DNA of 64,000 nucleotides, from the NCBI RefSeq assembly GCF_964204645.1, contig NW_027437431.1:62001-126000 (forward strand), given 5' to 3'. Position 1 is the first letter of the stretch. The number at the start of each line of letters is the position of its first letter. The translations under genes were made by a program, and so were the position numbers. This document shows, in pieces, positions 5,301-15,519 of this stretch. Under the pieces are notes generated by a model, which saw only the letters and a list, made by a program, of their open reading frames with translations, ran no database searches and had not been told where the DNA came from. The stretch is from Tubulanus polymorphus (lineage: Eukaryota > Nemertea > Palaeonemertea > Tubulaniformes > Tubulanidae).

Positions 5301-6616
5301 CCGTACACATAGGTCCGCAAGAAGATCCGGACGGTTACGCGCACGGAGTAATAATAACGTTAGCCAAAGGTACGCAACGACCGTTGAAACAGAGCGAAAA
5401 CGCGATTAGACAACTGTTACACTCGCTAGGCATTAGATTAGTTAACGACTACATCAAACCGACGGAAAAATTAGGCGCCTACATTCAATACATGTACAAA
5501 GAAGCCGACAAAATACCGGAAGAATTACGAGGTCACTTGGAGGTGAAAAACTCGAAAACGAACGACGACTTTTTCGGCCAAAAGATAAACGCGTTATACG
5601 CGGAATACCAACAAAGACCGGGACTAGCCGATTGGACGGCGAGAATAGTGAAGGAGTTCGGTTACAACGTACCCGAACTGAAAGTGAAAAGATCGTTTAA
5701 AAATTGGCCGGTAAGGGTAAAAGATATTACGAGAAACGCGGGTGACTTTGCGTTGAAAATGACGGACATAACAGAGCCGAAATTGACGCCGGAAATGGGA
5801 GTAGAAATTATAACGAAATGCCTGGATAACGTTCAATCGGCGATGTGGGATGGTAAACATATAAATAAACGTGACCTGCTGGTAATATTGGTGAACGCGG
5901 CGATCGAGGGAGGTACGAGTAAAATCAGAAACGCGCCTCATATAATATTTTACGGAGATGCCGGGTCTGGTAAATCGATGTTGGCTAAATTATTGTTCCC
6001 GGATTCGATTACGAGCCAAATGCCGACGGATTCGGAAGGCGTAGGAGCGTGCGAGATGGGAGGAGGACAACGTATATTCAAAGTCGACGACGCCAGCGAC
6101 GCTTTTTGGCACAACTCGGGGTTGTTGTCGATGATACTCGCGATGTACCAGTCCACCTGGGAGGCAAAAGTACATTCTAGTAAACAAAGTAACCCGCCGT
6201 GTATGACGGTAATTACGACGAATTGTAAGAATCCGTTAGAGAAGTTCGCCTCTACAGTAGCTTTGGAAGCTGTGGAAAGGAGATTCTTGTCGGTGTATTT
6301 CAAAGGTAAAGCAGATTTGGGAAACGTAGTTTACGACATTACGCCGGGCGTATGCGAAGAAATATTAGAAATAATAGTTAACGAAATTAGACAAGGTAGA
6401 TATCTGGACAACCAAGTCCACTTGGACGACTGGGAAACGGATGATGACGTGGTGATACCGTTCGAAAAAGAAAGAAACTTCATCGAAGCGTACCACGTAG
6501 GTCACATGTCGGACGCGATGCATCAGAATATGGAGGAAAGGTTAAAACGTAAACGTAAAGAAGAAGACGATACGAATGAAACTCTTAAGTTCGCTAAACG
6601 CGGGGAAATCCTGTAG
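5213..6616 (+). CDS. rep: Rep (HUH-like nickase plus SF3 helicase), copy 2
   Basis: Identical in translation to Rep copy 1, from the same ATG in ideal context. Walker A codons are 5954-5977. Confidence 0.92.
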   Translation: MGTKSRNWSFTTDNRAEVCLESQIGTSTVTVHIGPQEDPDGYAHGVIITLAKGTQRPLKQSENAIRQLLHSLGIRLVNDYIKPTEKLGAYIQYMYKEADKIPEELRGHLEVKNSKTNDDFFGQKINALYAEYQQRPGLADWTARIVKEFGYNVPELKVKRSFKNWPVRVKDITRNAGDFALKMTDITEPKLTPEMGVEIITKCLDNVQSAMWDGKHINKRDLLVILVNAAIEGGTSKIRNAPHIIFYGDAGSGKSMLAKLLFPDSITSQMPTDSEGVGACEMGGGQRIFKVDDASDAFWHNSGLLSMILAMYQSTWEAKVHSSKQSNPPCMTVITTNCKNPLEKFASTVALEAVERRFLSVYFKGKADLGNVVYDITPGVCEEILEIIVNEIRQGRYLDNQVHLDDWETDDDVVIPFEKERNFIEAYHVGHMSDAMHQNMEERLKRKRKEEDDTNETLKFAKRGEIL

Positions 6617-7313
6617 TTGGCAATGTAAATAAATCTATAAATAGAATTCTATAAATTTCTCAATTCGTTACTACCAGTGGACCCGCAGACCCGCGGACCC
6701 ACTGGCTGTTCGTTTTTCATGGTCTACCCCCCCTTATATATATAATAAGGAAAGAGAAGGAGGGTCCGCGGGTCCGCGGGTCTGCGGTATTCTCTAAACC
6801 GAGAATCGAAAAGTTAATGAAACTAGGTCGGAAAGATAACAAATTATTATTCAATATATCCTAAAGCTTCTACGAGGTTGGTCACGCGCTCGCTACGCTC
6901 GCCAGCGTGACACAACCTCGTGGACGCTCCAAAGATAATGAGTATGTGCTTGATAATGAGTGAATTAATTGGGAACCCTATAGCGGGTAAAAGGTAAGAA
7001 GTAGAAATTATAGGGTTAGGGGTTATCATTATACTCGGATGCCCACAGCCCGTGGTGGTCTGTGACAGTGGAGGTTAGTTAAAGTTCGAGGCGTGTGACT
7101 AGTCGGGGGGAATAACATAGGCGGCTACGCCGCGATAGTTAGTCGGCAAGGTCGGCTGCGCCTCCGGCGGTACAGATTACATCTGAGTGTATTAGTCTAC
7201 CAACGGAAGCCCAAACCCTAAATAATATTAGTCGGAAAAATCTGAGTTAGAGGGTCGCAACCGGTTCAAACAATTTAACATCTCATACAGGTGACTCGTA
7301 CTTTTAGTATCAA
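6617..7313 (+). promoter_or_regulatory. Intergenic control region 2
   Basis: Poly(A) signal 6628-6633, octamer block with TATA 6674-6787, GCTCGC hairpin 6872-6921, splice donor 6994. No difference from region 1 seen. Confidence 0.78.
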
Positions 7314-8396
7314 ATGCCATCGTTGAAACGGAGGCGAAACGGATTTACATTGCCCGGTTTACCACATTGCGGTCCATTCAACGATATATCCAGTTACAAA
7401 AGCGAAGGAATAGACGAAGTGTGCCGTATTCACGACAAAGAGTACGGAGAACTGCAAGAGAAATACGGTAAATGGGCTCCGTACTTCCAGTACAATTCAG
7501 CGGATCAGACATTTTTGGACAGTGCTTCGGGTGTGAACGGTGTAGGTGCGAGACTAACGTCGAGTGTATTCAGAGCAAAACGGGCGTTATTTCCAACAAT
7601 GGCGGAAGAACCGGCATTAAAAAGATCAAAGAGAACGGCGGAAACGGGGAGCGAAGAAGGGAACGCCCAACAAATGATGACTCACATGACGGAAAAGCCG
7701 TCACTACACTATAAGAGCGTGTTAATACATAGAGGTTACCTAACGTTTACGAATTGGGATCCGGACCAGGCGTACGGAGCATTCGGAAGAAAAGCGAAGA
7801 TTTACTGTTCGGGAATGAGAACGTTTAACTTCGGATTAAAAGAAAGAGAAGGATGGAGAAGATTTCCAGCCAGCATGGATACCATAGGGATGTGGGATCA
7901 ATTCAAAGTGACTTCGGGTAAAATAACGTTATACCCCATAGCGAGCGAAAGCGCGGTAAGCTCTGATTCGAACGCGTTCCAAGATCCGATAGTATGGTTA
8001 AAGACGGCAGCCGATTGGGACTTGAAAGTGAAAGACTCGGCCGCCAATACTCACCAGGGATCGCCGTACGCCGATATAAATTTATTAACTCAAAAGCAAA
8101 GCTACAGGCAATACGAATTAGGTCGCGGATGCGTTAGCATGGGATTACCCATGTCGACCATAAGAACCGAAATACAAGACACGAGTGACCCGACAGACGT
8201 TACCAGATCGGTGAATATCGGGGATAACTCGGCGTGGTTAGACGGAGCGTACCGCGATCATTGGCAATCAGCCGCGCTCATTATGCAAATGTTAGTGTAC
8301 AACGATTCGATACACGCGGATTTAAACACGCCCCATACAGAAATTATCGTTCCAGCGGAAGTGGAGTTTACGATGATTCATAGAAACAGAGTATAA
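7314..8396 (+). CDS. Capsid protein with PLA2 domain, copy 3
   Basis: Same protein as copy 1. One silent change: CGG to CGC at 8126 (Arg271). HDxxY codons 7431-7445; VP2-like start 7599. Confidence 0.88.
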   Translation: MPSLKRRRNGFTLPGLPHCGPFNDISSYKSEGIDEVCRIHDKEYGELQEKYGKWAPYFQYNSADQTFLDSASGVNGVGARLTSSVFRAKRALFPTMAEEPALKRSKRTAETGSEEGNAQQMMTHMTEKPSLHYKSVLIHRGYLTFTNWDPDQAYGAFGRKAKIYCSGMRTFNFGLKEREGWRRFPASMDTIGMWDQFKVTSGKITLYPIASESAVSSDSNAFQDPIVWLKTAADWDLKVKDSAANTHQGSPYADINLLTQKQSYRQYELGRGCVSMGLPMSTIRTEIQDTSDPTDVTRSVNIGDNSAWLDGAYRDHWQSAALIMQMLVYNDSIHADLNTPHTEIIVPAEVEFTMIHRNRV

Positions 8397-8397
8397 T

Positions 8398-8706
8398 ATG
8401 ATAATAACTTTCCTATTCTTGGCATCCGGTTTCCTACACGAGTACAAGTGGCACGTATATACTAAACGTATCATGAGTAGAACGCAACGATTCATGAAAA
8501 TAAGAGACGAAGTGGCGAACGAGTGGGTCATCAAACACGACGTCAACGAAAATCGGGTACTAAGGGAACAACACATTACAGAAGTAGCGAAAAGGATATT
8601 CTACTACCGGGAAAAACAATGGGAACTAAGTCGAGAAACTGGTCGTTCACAACCGACAATCGAGCAGAAGTCTGCCTCGAAAGTCAAATCGGAACGTCAA
8701 CAGTAA
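8398..8706 (+). CDS. Small basic protein, unknown function, copy 3
   Basis: Identical to the ORF at 1586-1894. It follows the capsid stop after one base. Confidence 0.42.
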   Translation: MIITFLFLASGFLHEYKWHVYTKRIMSRTQRFMKIRDEVANEWVIKHDVNENRVLREQHITEVAKRIFYYREKQWELSRETGRSQPTIEQKSASKVKSERQQ

Positions 8707-10022
8707 CCGTACACATAGGTCCGCAAGAAGATCCGGACGGTTACGCGCACGGAGTAATAATAACGTTAGCCAAAGGTACGCAACGACCGTTGAAACAGAG
8801 CGAAAACGCGATTAGACAACTGTTACACTCGCTAGGCATTAGATTAGTTAACGACTACATCAAACCGACGGAAAAATTAGGCGCCTACATTCAATACATG
8901 TACAAAGAAGCCGACAAAATACCGGAAGAATTACGAGGTCACTTGGAGGTGAAAAACTCGAAAACGAACGACGACTTTTTCGGCCAAAAGATAAACGCGT
9001 TATACGCGGAATACCAACAAAGACCGGGACTAGCCGATTGGACGGCGAGAATAGTGAAGGAGTTCGGTTACAACGTACCCGAACTGAAAGTGAAAAGATC
9101 GTTTAAAAATTGGCCGGTAAGGGTAAAAGATATTACGAGAAACGCGGGTGACTTTGCGTTGAAAATGACGGACATAACAGAGCCGAAATTGACGCCGGAA
9201 ATGGGAGTAGAAATTATAACGAAATGCCTGGATAACGTTCAATCGGCGATGTGGGATGGTAAACATATAAATAAACGTGACCTGCTGGTAATATTGGTGA
9301 ACGCGGCGATCGAGGGAGGTACGAGTAAAATCAGAAACGCGCCTCATATAATATTTTACGGAGATGCCGGGTCTGGTAAATCGATGTTGGCTAAATTATT
9401 GTTCCCGGATTCGATTACGAGCCAAATGCCGACGGATTCGGAAGGCGTAGGAGCGTGCGAGATGGGAGGAGGACAACGTATATTCAAAGTCGACGACGCC
9501 AGCGACGCTTTTTGGCACAACTCGGGGTTGTTGTCGATGATACTCGCGATGTACCAGTCCACCTGGGAGGCAAAAGTACATTCTAGTAAACAAAGTAACC
9601 CGCCGTGTATGACGGTAATTACGACGAATTGTAAGAATCCGTTAGAGAAGTTCGCCTCTACAGTAGCTTTGGAAGCTGTGGAAAGGAGATTCTTGTCGGT
9701 GTATTTCAAAGGTAAAGCAGATTTGGGAAACGTAGTTTACGACATTACGCCGGGCGTATGCGAAGAAATATTAGAAATAATAGTTAACGAAATTAGACAA
9801 GGTAGATATCTGGACAACCAAGTCCACTTGGACGACTGGGAAACGGATGATGACGTGGTGATACCGTTCGAAAAAGAAAGAAACTTCATCGAAGCGTACC
9901 ACGTAGGTCACATGTCGGACGCGATGCATCAGAATATGGAGGAAAGGTTAAAACGTAAACGTAAAGAAGAAGACGATACGAATGAAACTCTTAAGTTCGC
10001 TAAACGCGGGGAAATCCTGTAG
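8619..10022 (+). CDS. rep: Rep (HUH-like nickase plus SF3 helicase), copy 3
   Basis: Translation identical to Rep copy 1. Walker A codons 9360-9383. Confidence 0.92.
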   Translation: MGTKSRNWSFTTDNRAEVCLESQIGTSTVTVHIGPQEDPDGYAHGVIITLAKGTQRPLKQSENAIRQLLHSLGIRLVNDYIKPTEKLGAYIQYMYKEADKIPEELRGHLEVKNSKTNDDFFGQKINALYAEYQQRPGLADWTARIVKEFGYNVPELKVKRSFKNWPVRVKDITRNAGDFALKMTDITEPKLTPEMGVEIITKCLDNVQSAMWDGKHINKRDLLVILVNAAIEGGTSKIRNAPHIIFYGDAGSGKSMLAKLLFPDSITSQMPTDSEGVGACEMGGGQRIFKVDDASDAFWHNSGLLSMILAMYQSTWEAKVHSSKQSNPPCMTVITTNCKNPLEKFASTVALEAVERRFLSVYFKGKADLGNVVYDITPGVCEEILEIIVNEIRQGRYLDNQVHLDDWETDDDVVIPFEKERNFIEAYHVGHMSDAMHQNMEERLKRKRKEEDDTNETLKFAKRGEIL

Positions 10023-10719
10023 TTGGCAATGTAAATAAATCTATAAATAGAATTCTATAAATTTCTCAATTCGTTACTACCAGTGGACCCGCAGACCCGC
10101 GGACCCACTGGCTGTTCGTTTTTCATGGTCTACCCCCCCTTATATATATAATAAGGAAAGAGAAGGAGGGTCCGCGGGTCCGCGGGTCTGCGGTATTCTC
10201 TAAACCGAGAATCGAAAAGTTAATGAAACTAGGTCGGAAAGATAACAAATTATTATTCAATATATCCTAAAGCTTCTACGAGGTTGGTCACGCGCTCGCT
10301 ACGCTCGCCAGCGTGACACAACCTCGTGGACGCTCCAAAGATAATGAGTATGTGCTTGATAATGAGTGAATTAATTGGGAACCCTATAGCGGGTAAAAGG
10401 TAAGAAGTAGAAATTATAGGGTTAGGGGTTATCATTATACTCGGATGCCCACAGCCCGTGGTGGTCTGTGACAGTGGAGGTTAGTTAAAGTTCGAGGCGT
10501 GTGACTAGTCGGGGGGAATAACATAGGCGGCTACGCCGCGATAGTTAGTCGGCAAGGTCGGCTGCGCCTCCGGCGGTACAGATTACATCTGAGTGTATTA
10601 GTCTACCAACGGAAGCCCAAACCCTAAATAATATTAGTCGGAAAAATCTGAGTTAGAGGGTCGCAACCGGTTCAAACAATTTAACATCTCATACAGGTGA
10701 CTCGTACTTTTAGTATCAA
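10023..10719 (+). promoter_or_regulatory. Intergenic control region 3
   Basis: Poly(A) signal 10034-10039, octamer block with TATA 10080-10193, GCTCGC hairpin 10278-10327, splice donor 10400. Same as region 1. Confidence 0.78.
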
Positions 10720-11802
10720 ATGCCATCGTTGAAACGGAGGCGAAACGGATTTACATTGCCCGGTTTACCACATTGCGGTCCATTCAACGATATATCCAGT
10801 TACAAAAGCGAAGGAATAGACGAAGTGTGCCGTATTCACGACAAAGAGTACGGAGAACTGCAAGAGAAATACGGTAAATGGGCTCCGTACTTCCAGTACA
10901 ATTCAGCGGATCAGACATTTTTGGACAGTGCTTCGGGTGTGAACGGTGTAGGTGCGAGACTAACGTCGAGTGTATTCAGAGCAAAACGGGCGTTATTTCC
11001 AACAATGGCGGAAGAACCGGCATTAAAAAGATCAAAGAGAACGGCGGAAACGGGGAGCGAAGAAGGGAACGCCCAACAAATGATGACTCACATGACGGAA
11101 AAGCCGTCAATACACTATAAGAGCGTGTTAATACATAGAGGTTACCTAACGTTTACGAATTGGGATCCGGACCAGGCGTACGGAGCATTCGGAAGAAAAG
11201 CGAAGATTTACTGTTCGGGAATGAGAACGTTTAACTTCGGATTAAAAGAAAGAGAAGGATGGAGAAGATTTCCAGCCAGCATGGATACCATAGGGATGTG
11301 GGATCAATTCAAAGTGACTTCGGGTAAAATAACGTTATACCCCATAGCGAGCGAAAGCGCGGTAAGCTCTGATTCGAACGCGTTCCAAGATCCGATAGTA
11401 TGGTTAAAGACGGCAGCCGATTGGGACTTGAAAGTGAAAGACTCGGCCGCCAATACTCACCAGGGATCGCCGTACGCCGATATAAATTTATTAACTCAAA
11501 AGCAAAGCTACAGGCAATACGAATTAGGTCGGGGATGCGTTAGCATGGGATTACCCATGTCGACCATAAGAACCGAAATACAAGACACGAGTGACCCGAC
11601 AGACGTTACCAGATCGGTGAATATCGGGGATAACTCGGCGTGGTTAGACGGAGCGTACCGCGATCATTGGCAATCAGCCGCGCTCATTATGCAAATGTTA
11701 GTGTACAACGATTCGATACACGCGGATTTAAACACGCCCCATACAGAAATTATCGTTCCAGCGGAAGTGGAGTTTACGATGATTCATAGAAACAGAGTAT
11801 AA
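10720..11802 (+). CDS. Capsid protein with PLA2 domain, copy 4 (L131I)
   Basis: Differs from copy 1 by Leu131 to Ile (CTA to ATA, base 11110), at the junction of the linker and the presumed shell domain. It shares this change only with the next copy. HDxxY codons 10837-10851; VP2-like start 11005. Confidence 0.88.
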   Translation: MPSLKRRRNGFTLPGLPHCGPFNDISSYKSEGIDEVCRIHDKEYGELQEKYGKWAPYFQYNSADQTFLDSASGVNGVGARLTSSVFRAKRALFPTMAEEPALKRSKRTAETGSEEGNAQQMMTHMTEKPSIHYKSVLIHRGYLTFTNWDPDQAYGAFGRKAKIYCSGMRTFNFGLKEREGWRRFPASMDTIGMWDQFKVTSGKITLYPIASESAVSSDSNAFQDPIVWLKTAADWDLKVKDSAANTHQGSPYADINLLTQKQSYRQYELGRGCVSMGLPMSTIRTEIQDTSDPTDVTRSVNIGDNSAWLDGAYRDHWQSAALIMQMLVYNDSIHADLNTPHTEIIVPAEVEFTMIHRNRV

Positions 11803-11803
11803 T

Positions 11804-12112
11804 ATGATAATAACTTTCCTATTCTTGGCATCCGGTTTCCTACACGAGTACAAGTGGCACGTATATACTAAACGTATCATGAGTAGAACGCAACGATTCA
11901 TGAAAATAAGAGACGAAGTGGCGAACGAGTGGGTCATCAAACACGACGTCAACGAAAATCGGGTACTAAGGGAACAACACATTACAGAAGTAGCGAAAAG
12001 GATATTCTACTACCGGGAAAAACAATGGGAACTAAGTCGAGAAACTGGTCGTTCACAACCGACAATCGAGCAGAAGTCTGCCTCGAAAGTCAAATCGGAA
12101 CGTCAACAGTAA
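11804..12112 (+). CDS. Small basic protein, unknown function, copy 4
   Basis: Identical to the ORF at 1586-1894. Confidence 0.42.
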   Translation: MIITFLFLASGFLHEYKWHVYTKRIMSRTQRFMKIRDEVANEWVIKHDVNENRVLREQHITEVAKRIFYYREKQWELSRETGRSQPTIEQKSASKVKSERQQ

Positions 12113-13428
12113 CCGTACACATAGGTCCGCAAGAAGATCCGGACGGTTACGCGCACGGAGTAATAATAACGTTAGCCAAAGGTACGCAACGACCGTTGAA
12201 ACAGAGCGAAAACGCGATTAGACAACTGTTACACTCGCTAGGCATTAGATTAGTTAACGACTACATCAAACCGACGGAAAAATTAGGCGCCTACATTCAA
12301 TACATGTACAAAGAAGCCGACAAAATACCGGAAGAATTACGAGGTCACTTGGAGGTGAAAAACTCGAAAACGAACGACGACTTTTTCGGCCAAAAGATAA
12401 ACGCGTTATACGCGGAATACCAACAAAGACCGGGACTAGCCGATTGGACGGCGAGAATAGTGAAGGAGTTCGGTTACAACGTACCCGAACTGAAAGTGAA
12501 AAGATCGTTTAAAAATTGGCCGGTAAGGGTAAAAGATATTACGAGAAACGCGGGTGACTTTGCGTTGAAAATGACGGACATAACAGAGCCGAAATTGACG
12601 CCGGAAATGGGAGTAGAAATTATAACGAAATGCCTGGATAACGTTCAATCGGCGATGTGGGATGGTAAACATATAAATAAACGTGACCTGCTGGTAATAT
12701 TGGTGAACGCGGCGATCGAGGGAGGTACGAGTAAAATCAGAAACGCGCCTCATATAATATTTTACGGAGATGCCGGGTCTGGTAAATCGATGTTGGCTAA
12801 ATTATTGTTCCCGGATTCGATTACGAGCCAAATGCCGACGGATTCGGAAGGCGTAGGAGCGTGCGAGATGGGAGGAGGACAACGTATATTCAAAGTCGAC
12901 GACGCCAGCGACGCTTTTTGGCACAACTCGGGGTTGTTGTCGATGATACTCGCGATGTACCAGTCCACCTGGGAGGCAAAAGTACATTCTAGTAAACAAA
13001 GTAACCCGCCGTGTATGACGGTAATTACGACGAATTGTAAGAATCCGTTAGAGAAGTTCGCCTCTACAGTAGCTTTGGAAGCTGTGGAAAGGAGATTCTT
13101 GTCGGTGTATTTCAAAGGTAAAGCAGATTTGGGAAACGTAGTTTACGACATTACGCCGGGCGTATGCGAAGAAATATTAGAAATAATAGTTAACGAAATT
13201 AGACAAGGTAGATATCTGGACAACCAAGTCCACTTGGACGACTGGGAAACGGATGATGACGTGGTGATACCGTTCGAAAAAGAAAGAAACTTCATCGAAG
13301 CGTACCACGTAGGTCACATGTCGGACGCGATGCATCAGAATATGGAGGAAAGGTTAAAACGTAAACGTAAAGAAGAAGACGATACGAATGAAACTCTTAA
13401 GTTCGCTAAACGCGGGGAAATCCTGTAG
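12025..13428 (+). CDS. rep: Rep (HUH-like nickase plus SF3 helicase), copy 4
   Basis: Translation identical to Rep copy 1, although the capsid gene of this unit carries a variant. Walker A codons 12766-12789. Confidence 0.92.
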   Translation: MGTKSRNWSFTTDNRAEVCLESQIGTSTVTVHIGPQEDPDGYAHGVIITLAKGTQRPLKQSENAIRQLLHSLGIRLVNDYIKPTEKLGAYIQYMYKEADKIPEELRGHLEVKNSKTNDDFFGQKINALYAEYQQRPGLADWTARIVKEFGYNVPELKVKRSFKNWPVRVKDITRNAGDFALKMTDITEPKLTPEMGVEIITKCLDNVQSAMWDGKHINKRDLLVILVNAAIEGGTSKIRNAPHIIFYGDAGSGKSMLAKLLFPDSITSQMPTDSEGVGACEMGGGQRIFKVDDASDAFWHNSGLLSMILAMYQSTWEAKVHSSKQSNPPCMTVITTNCKNPLEKFASTVALEAVERRFLSVYFKGKADLGNVVYDITPGVCEEILEIIVNEIRQGRYLDNQVHLDDWETDDDVVIPFEKERNFIEAYHVGHMSDAMHQNMEERLKRKRKEEDDTNETLKFAKRGEIL

Positions 13429-14126
13429 TTGGCAATGTAAATAAATCTATAAATAGAATTCTATAAATTTCTCAATTCGTTACTACCAGTGGACCCGCAG
13501 ACCCGCGGACCCACTGGCTGTTCGTTTTTCATGGTCTACCCCCCCCTTATATACATAATAAGGAAAGAGAAGGAGGGTCCGCGGGTCCGCGGGTCTGCGG
13601 TATTCTCTAAACCGAGAATCGAAAAGTTAATGAAACTAGGTCGGAAAGATAACAAATTATTATTCAATATATCCTAAAGCTTCTACGAGGTTGGTCACGC
13701 GCTCGCTACGCTCGCCAGCGTGACACAACCTCGTGGACGCTCCAAAGATAATGAGTATGTGCTTGATAATGAGTGAATTAATTGGGAACCCTATAGCGGG
13801 TAAAAGGTAAGAAGTAGAAATTATAGGGTTAGGGGTTATCATTATACTCGGATGCCCACAGCCCGTGGTGGTCTGTGACAGTGGAGGTTAGTTAAAGTTC
13901 GAGGCGTGTGACTAGTCGGGGGGAATAACATAGGCGGCTACGCCGCGATAGTTAGTCGGCAAGGTCGGCTGCGCCTCCGGCGGTACAGATTACATCTGAG
14001 TGTATTAGTCTACCAACGGAAGCCCAAACCCTAAATAATATTAGTCGGAAAAATCTGAGTTAGAGGGTCGCAACCGGTTCAAACAATTTAACATCTCATA
14101 CAGGTGACTCGTACTTTTAGTATCAA
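13429..14126 (+). promoter_or_regulatory. Intergenic control region 4 (variant: 8-C run and altered TATA)
   Basis: This is the only 698-base copy. The C-run before the TATA box has eight C instead of seven (13539-13546), and T to C at 13554 turns TATATATATAATAA into TATATACATAATAA. The changed TATA could lower promoter strength of this unit. Poly(A) signal 13440-13445, octamer block 13486-13600, GCTCGC hairpin 13685-13734, splice donor 13807. Confidence 0.78.
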
Positions 14127-15209
14127 ATGCCATCGTTGAAACGGAGGCGAAACGGATTTACATTGCCCGGTTTACCACATTGCGGTCCATTCAACGATAT
14201 ATCCAGTTACAAAAGCGAAGGAATAGACGAAGTGTGCCGTATTCACGACAAAGAGTACGGAGAACTGCAAGAGAAATACGGTAAATGGGCTCCGTACTTC
14301 CAGTACAATTCAGCGGATCAGACATTTTTGGACAGTGCTTCGGGTGTGAACGGTGTAGGTGCGAGACTAACGTCGAGTGTATTCAGAGCAAAACGGGCGT
14401 TATTTCCAACAATGGCGGAAGAACCGGCATTAAAAAGATCAAAGAGAACGGCGGAAACGGGGAGCGAAGAAGGGAACGCCCAACAAATGATGACTCACAT
14501 GACGGAAAAGCCGTCAATACACTATAAGAGCGTGTTAATACATAGAGGTTACCTAACGTTTACGAATTGGGATCCGGACCAGGCGTACGGAGCATTCGGA
14601 AGAAAAGCGAAGATTTACTGTTCGGGAATGAGAACGTTTAACTTCGGATTAAAAGAAAGAGAAGGATGGAGAAGATTTCCAGCCAGCATGGATACCATAG
14701 GGATGTGGGATCAATTCAAAGTGACTTCGGGTAAAATAACGTTATACCCCATAGCGAGCGAAAGCGCGGTAAGCTCTGATTCGAACGCGTTCCAAGATCC
14801 GATAGTATGGTTAAAGACGGCAGCCGATTGGGACTTGAAAGTGAAAGACTCGGCCGCCAATACTCACCAGGGATCGCCGTACGCCGATATAAATTTATTA
14901 ACTCAAAAGCAAAGCTACAGGCAATACGAATTAGGTCGGGGATGCGTTAGCATGGGATTACCCATGTCGACCATAAGAACCGAAATACAAGACACGAGTG
15001 ACCCGACAGACGTTACCAGATCGGTGAATATCGGGGATAACTCGGCGTGGTTAGACGGAGCGTACCGCGATCATTGGCAATCAGCCGCGCTCATTATGCA
15101 AATGTTAGTGTACAACGATTCGATACACGCGGATTTAAACACGCCCCATACAGAAATTATCGTTCCAGCGGAAGTGGAGTTTACGATGATTCATAGAAAC
15201 AGAGTATAA
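14127..15209 (+). CDS. Capsid protein with PLA2 domain, copy 5 (L131I)
   Basis: Carries the same Leu131 to Ile change as copy 4 (base 14517). HDxxY codons 14244-14258; VP2-like start 14412. Confidence 0.88.
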   Translation: MPSLKRRRNGFTLPGLPHCGPFNDISSYKSEGIDEVCRIHDKEYGELQEKYGKWAPYFQYNSADQTFLDSASGVNGVGARLTSSVFRAKRALFPTMAEEPALKRSKRTAETGSEEGNAQQMMTHMTEKPSIHYKSVLIHRGYLTFTNWDPDQAYGAFGRKAKIYCSGMRTFNFGLKEREGWRRFPASMDTIGMWDQFKVTSGKITLYPIASESAVSSDSNAFQDPIVWLKTAADWDLKVKDSAANTHQGSPYADINLLTQKQSYRQYELGRGCVSMGLPMSTIRTEIQDTSDPTDVTRSVNIGDNSAWLDGAYRDHWQSAALIMQMLVYNDSIHADLNTPHTEIIVPAEVEFTMIHRNRV

Positions 15210-15210
15210 T

Positions 15211-15519
15211 ATGATAATAACTTTCCTATTCTTGGCATCCGGTTTCCTACACGAGTACAAGTGGCACGTATATACTAAACGTATCATGAGTAGAACGCAA
15301 CGATTCATGAAAATAAGAGACGAAGTGGCGAACGAGTGGGTCATCAAACACGACGTCAACGAAAATCGGGTACTAAGGGAACAACACATTACAGAAGTAG
15401 CGAAAAGGATATTCTACTACCGGGAAAAACAATGGGAACTAAGTCGAGAAACTGGTCGTTCACAACCGACAATCGAGCAGAAGTCTGCCTCGAAAGTCAA
15501 ATCGGAACGTCAACAGTAA
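15211..15519 (+). CDS. Small basic protein, unknown function, copy 5
   Basis: Identical to the ORF at 1586-1894. Confidence 0.42.
   Translation: MIITFLFLASGFLHEYKWHVYTKRIMSRTQRFMKIRDEVANEWVIKHDVNENRVLREQHITEVAKRIFYYREKQWELSRETGRSQPTIEQKSASKVKSERQQ

Noticed and set aside
13489-13677. 62-aa ORF seen only at the copy 4/5 junction
   Set aside because: It exists only because the extra C in the C-run removes a frame break, and it crosses the octamer block; not a gene.
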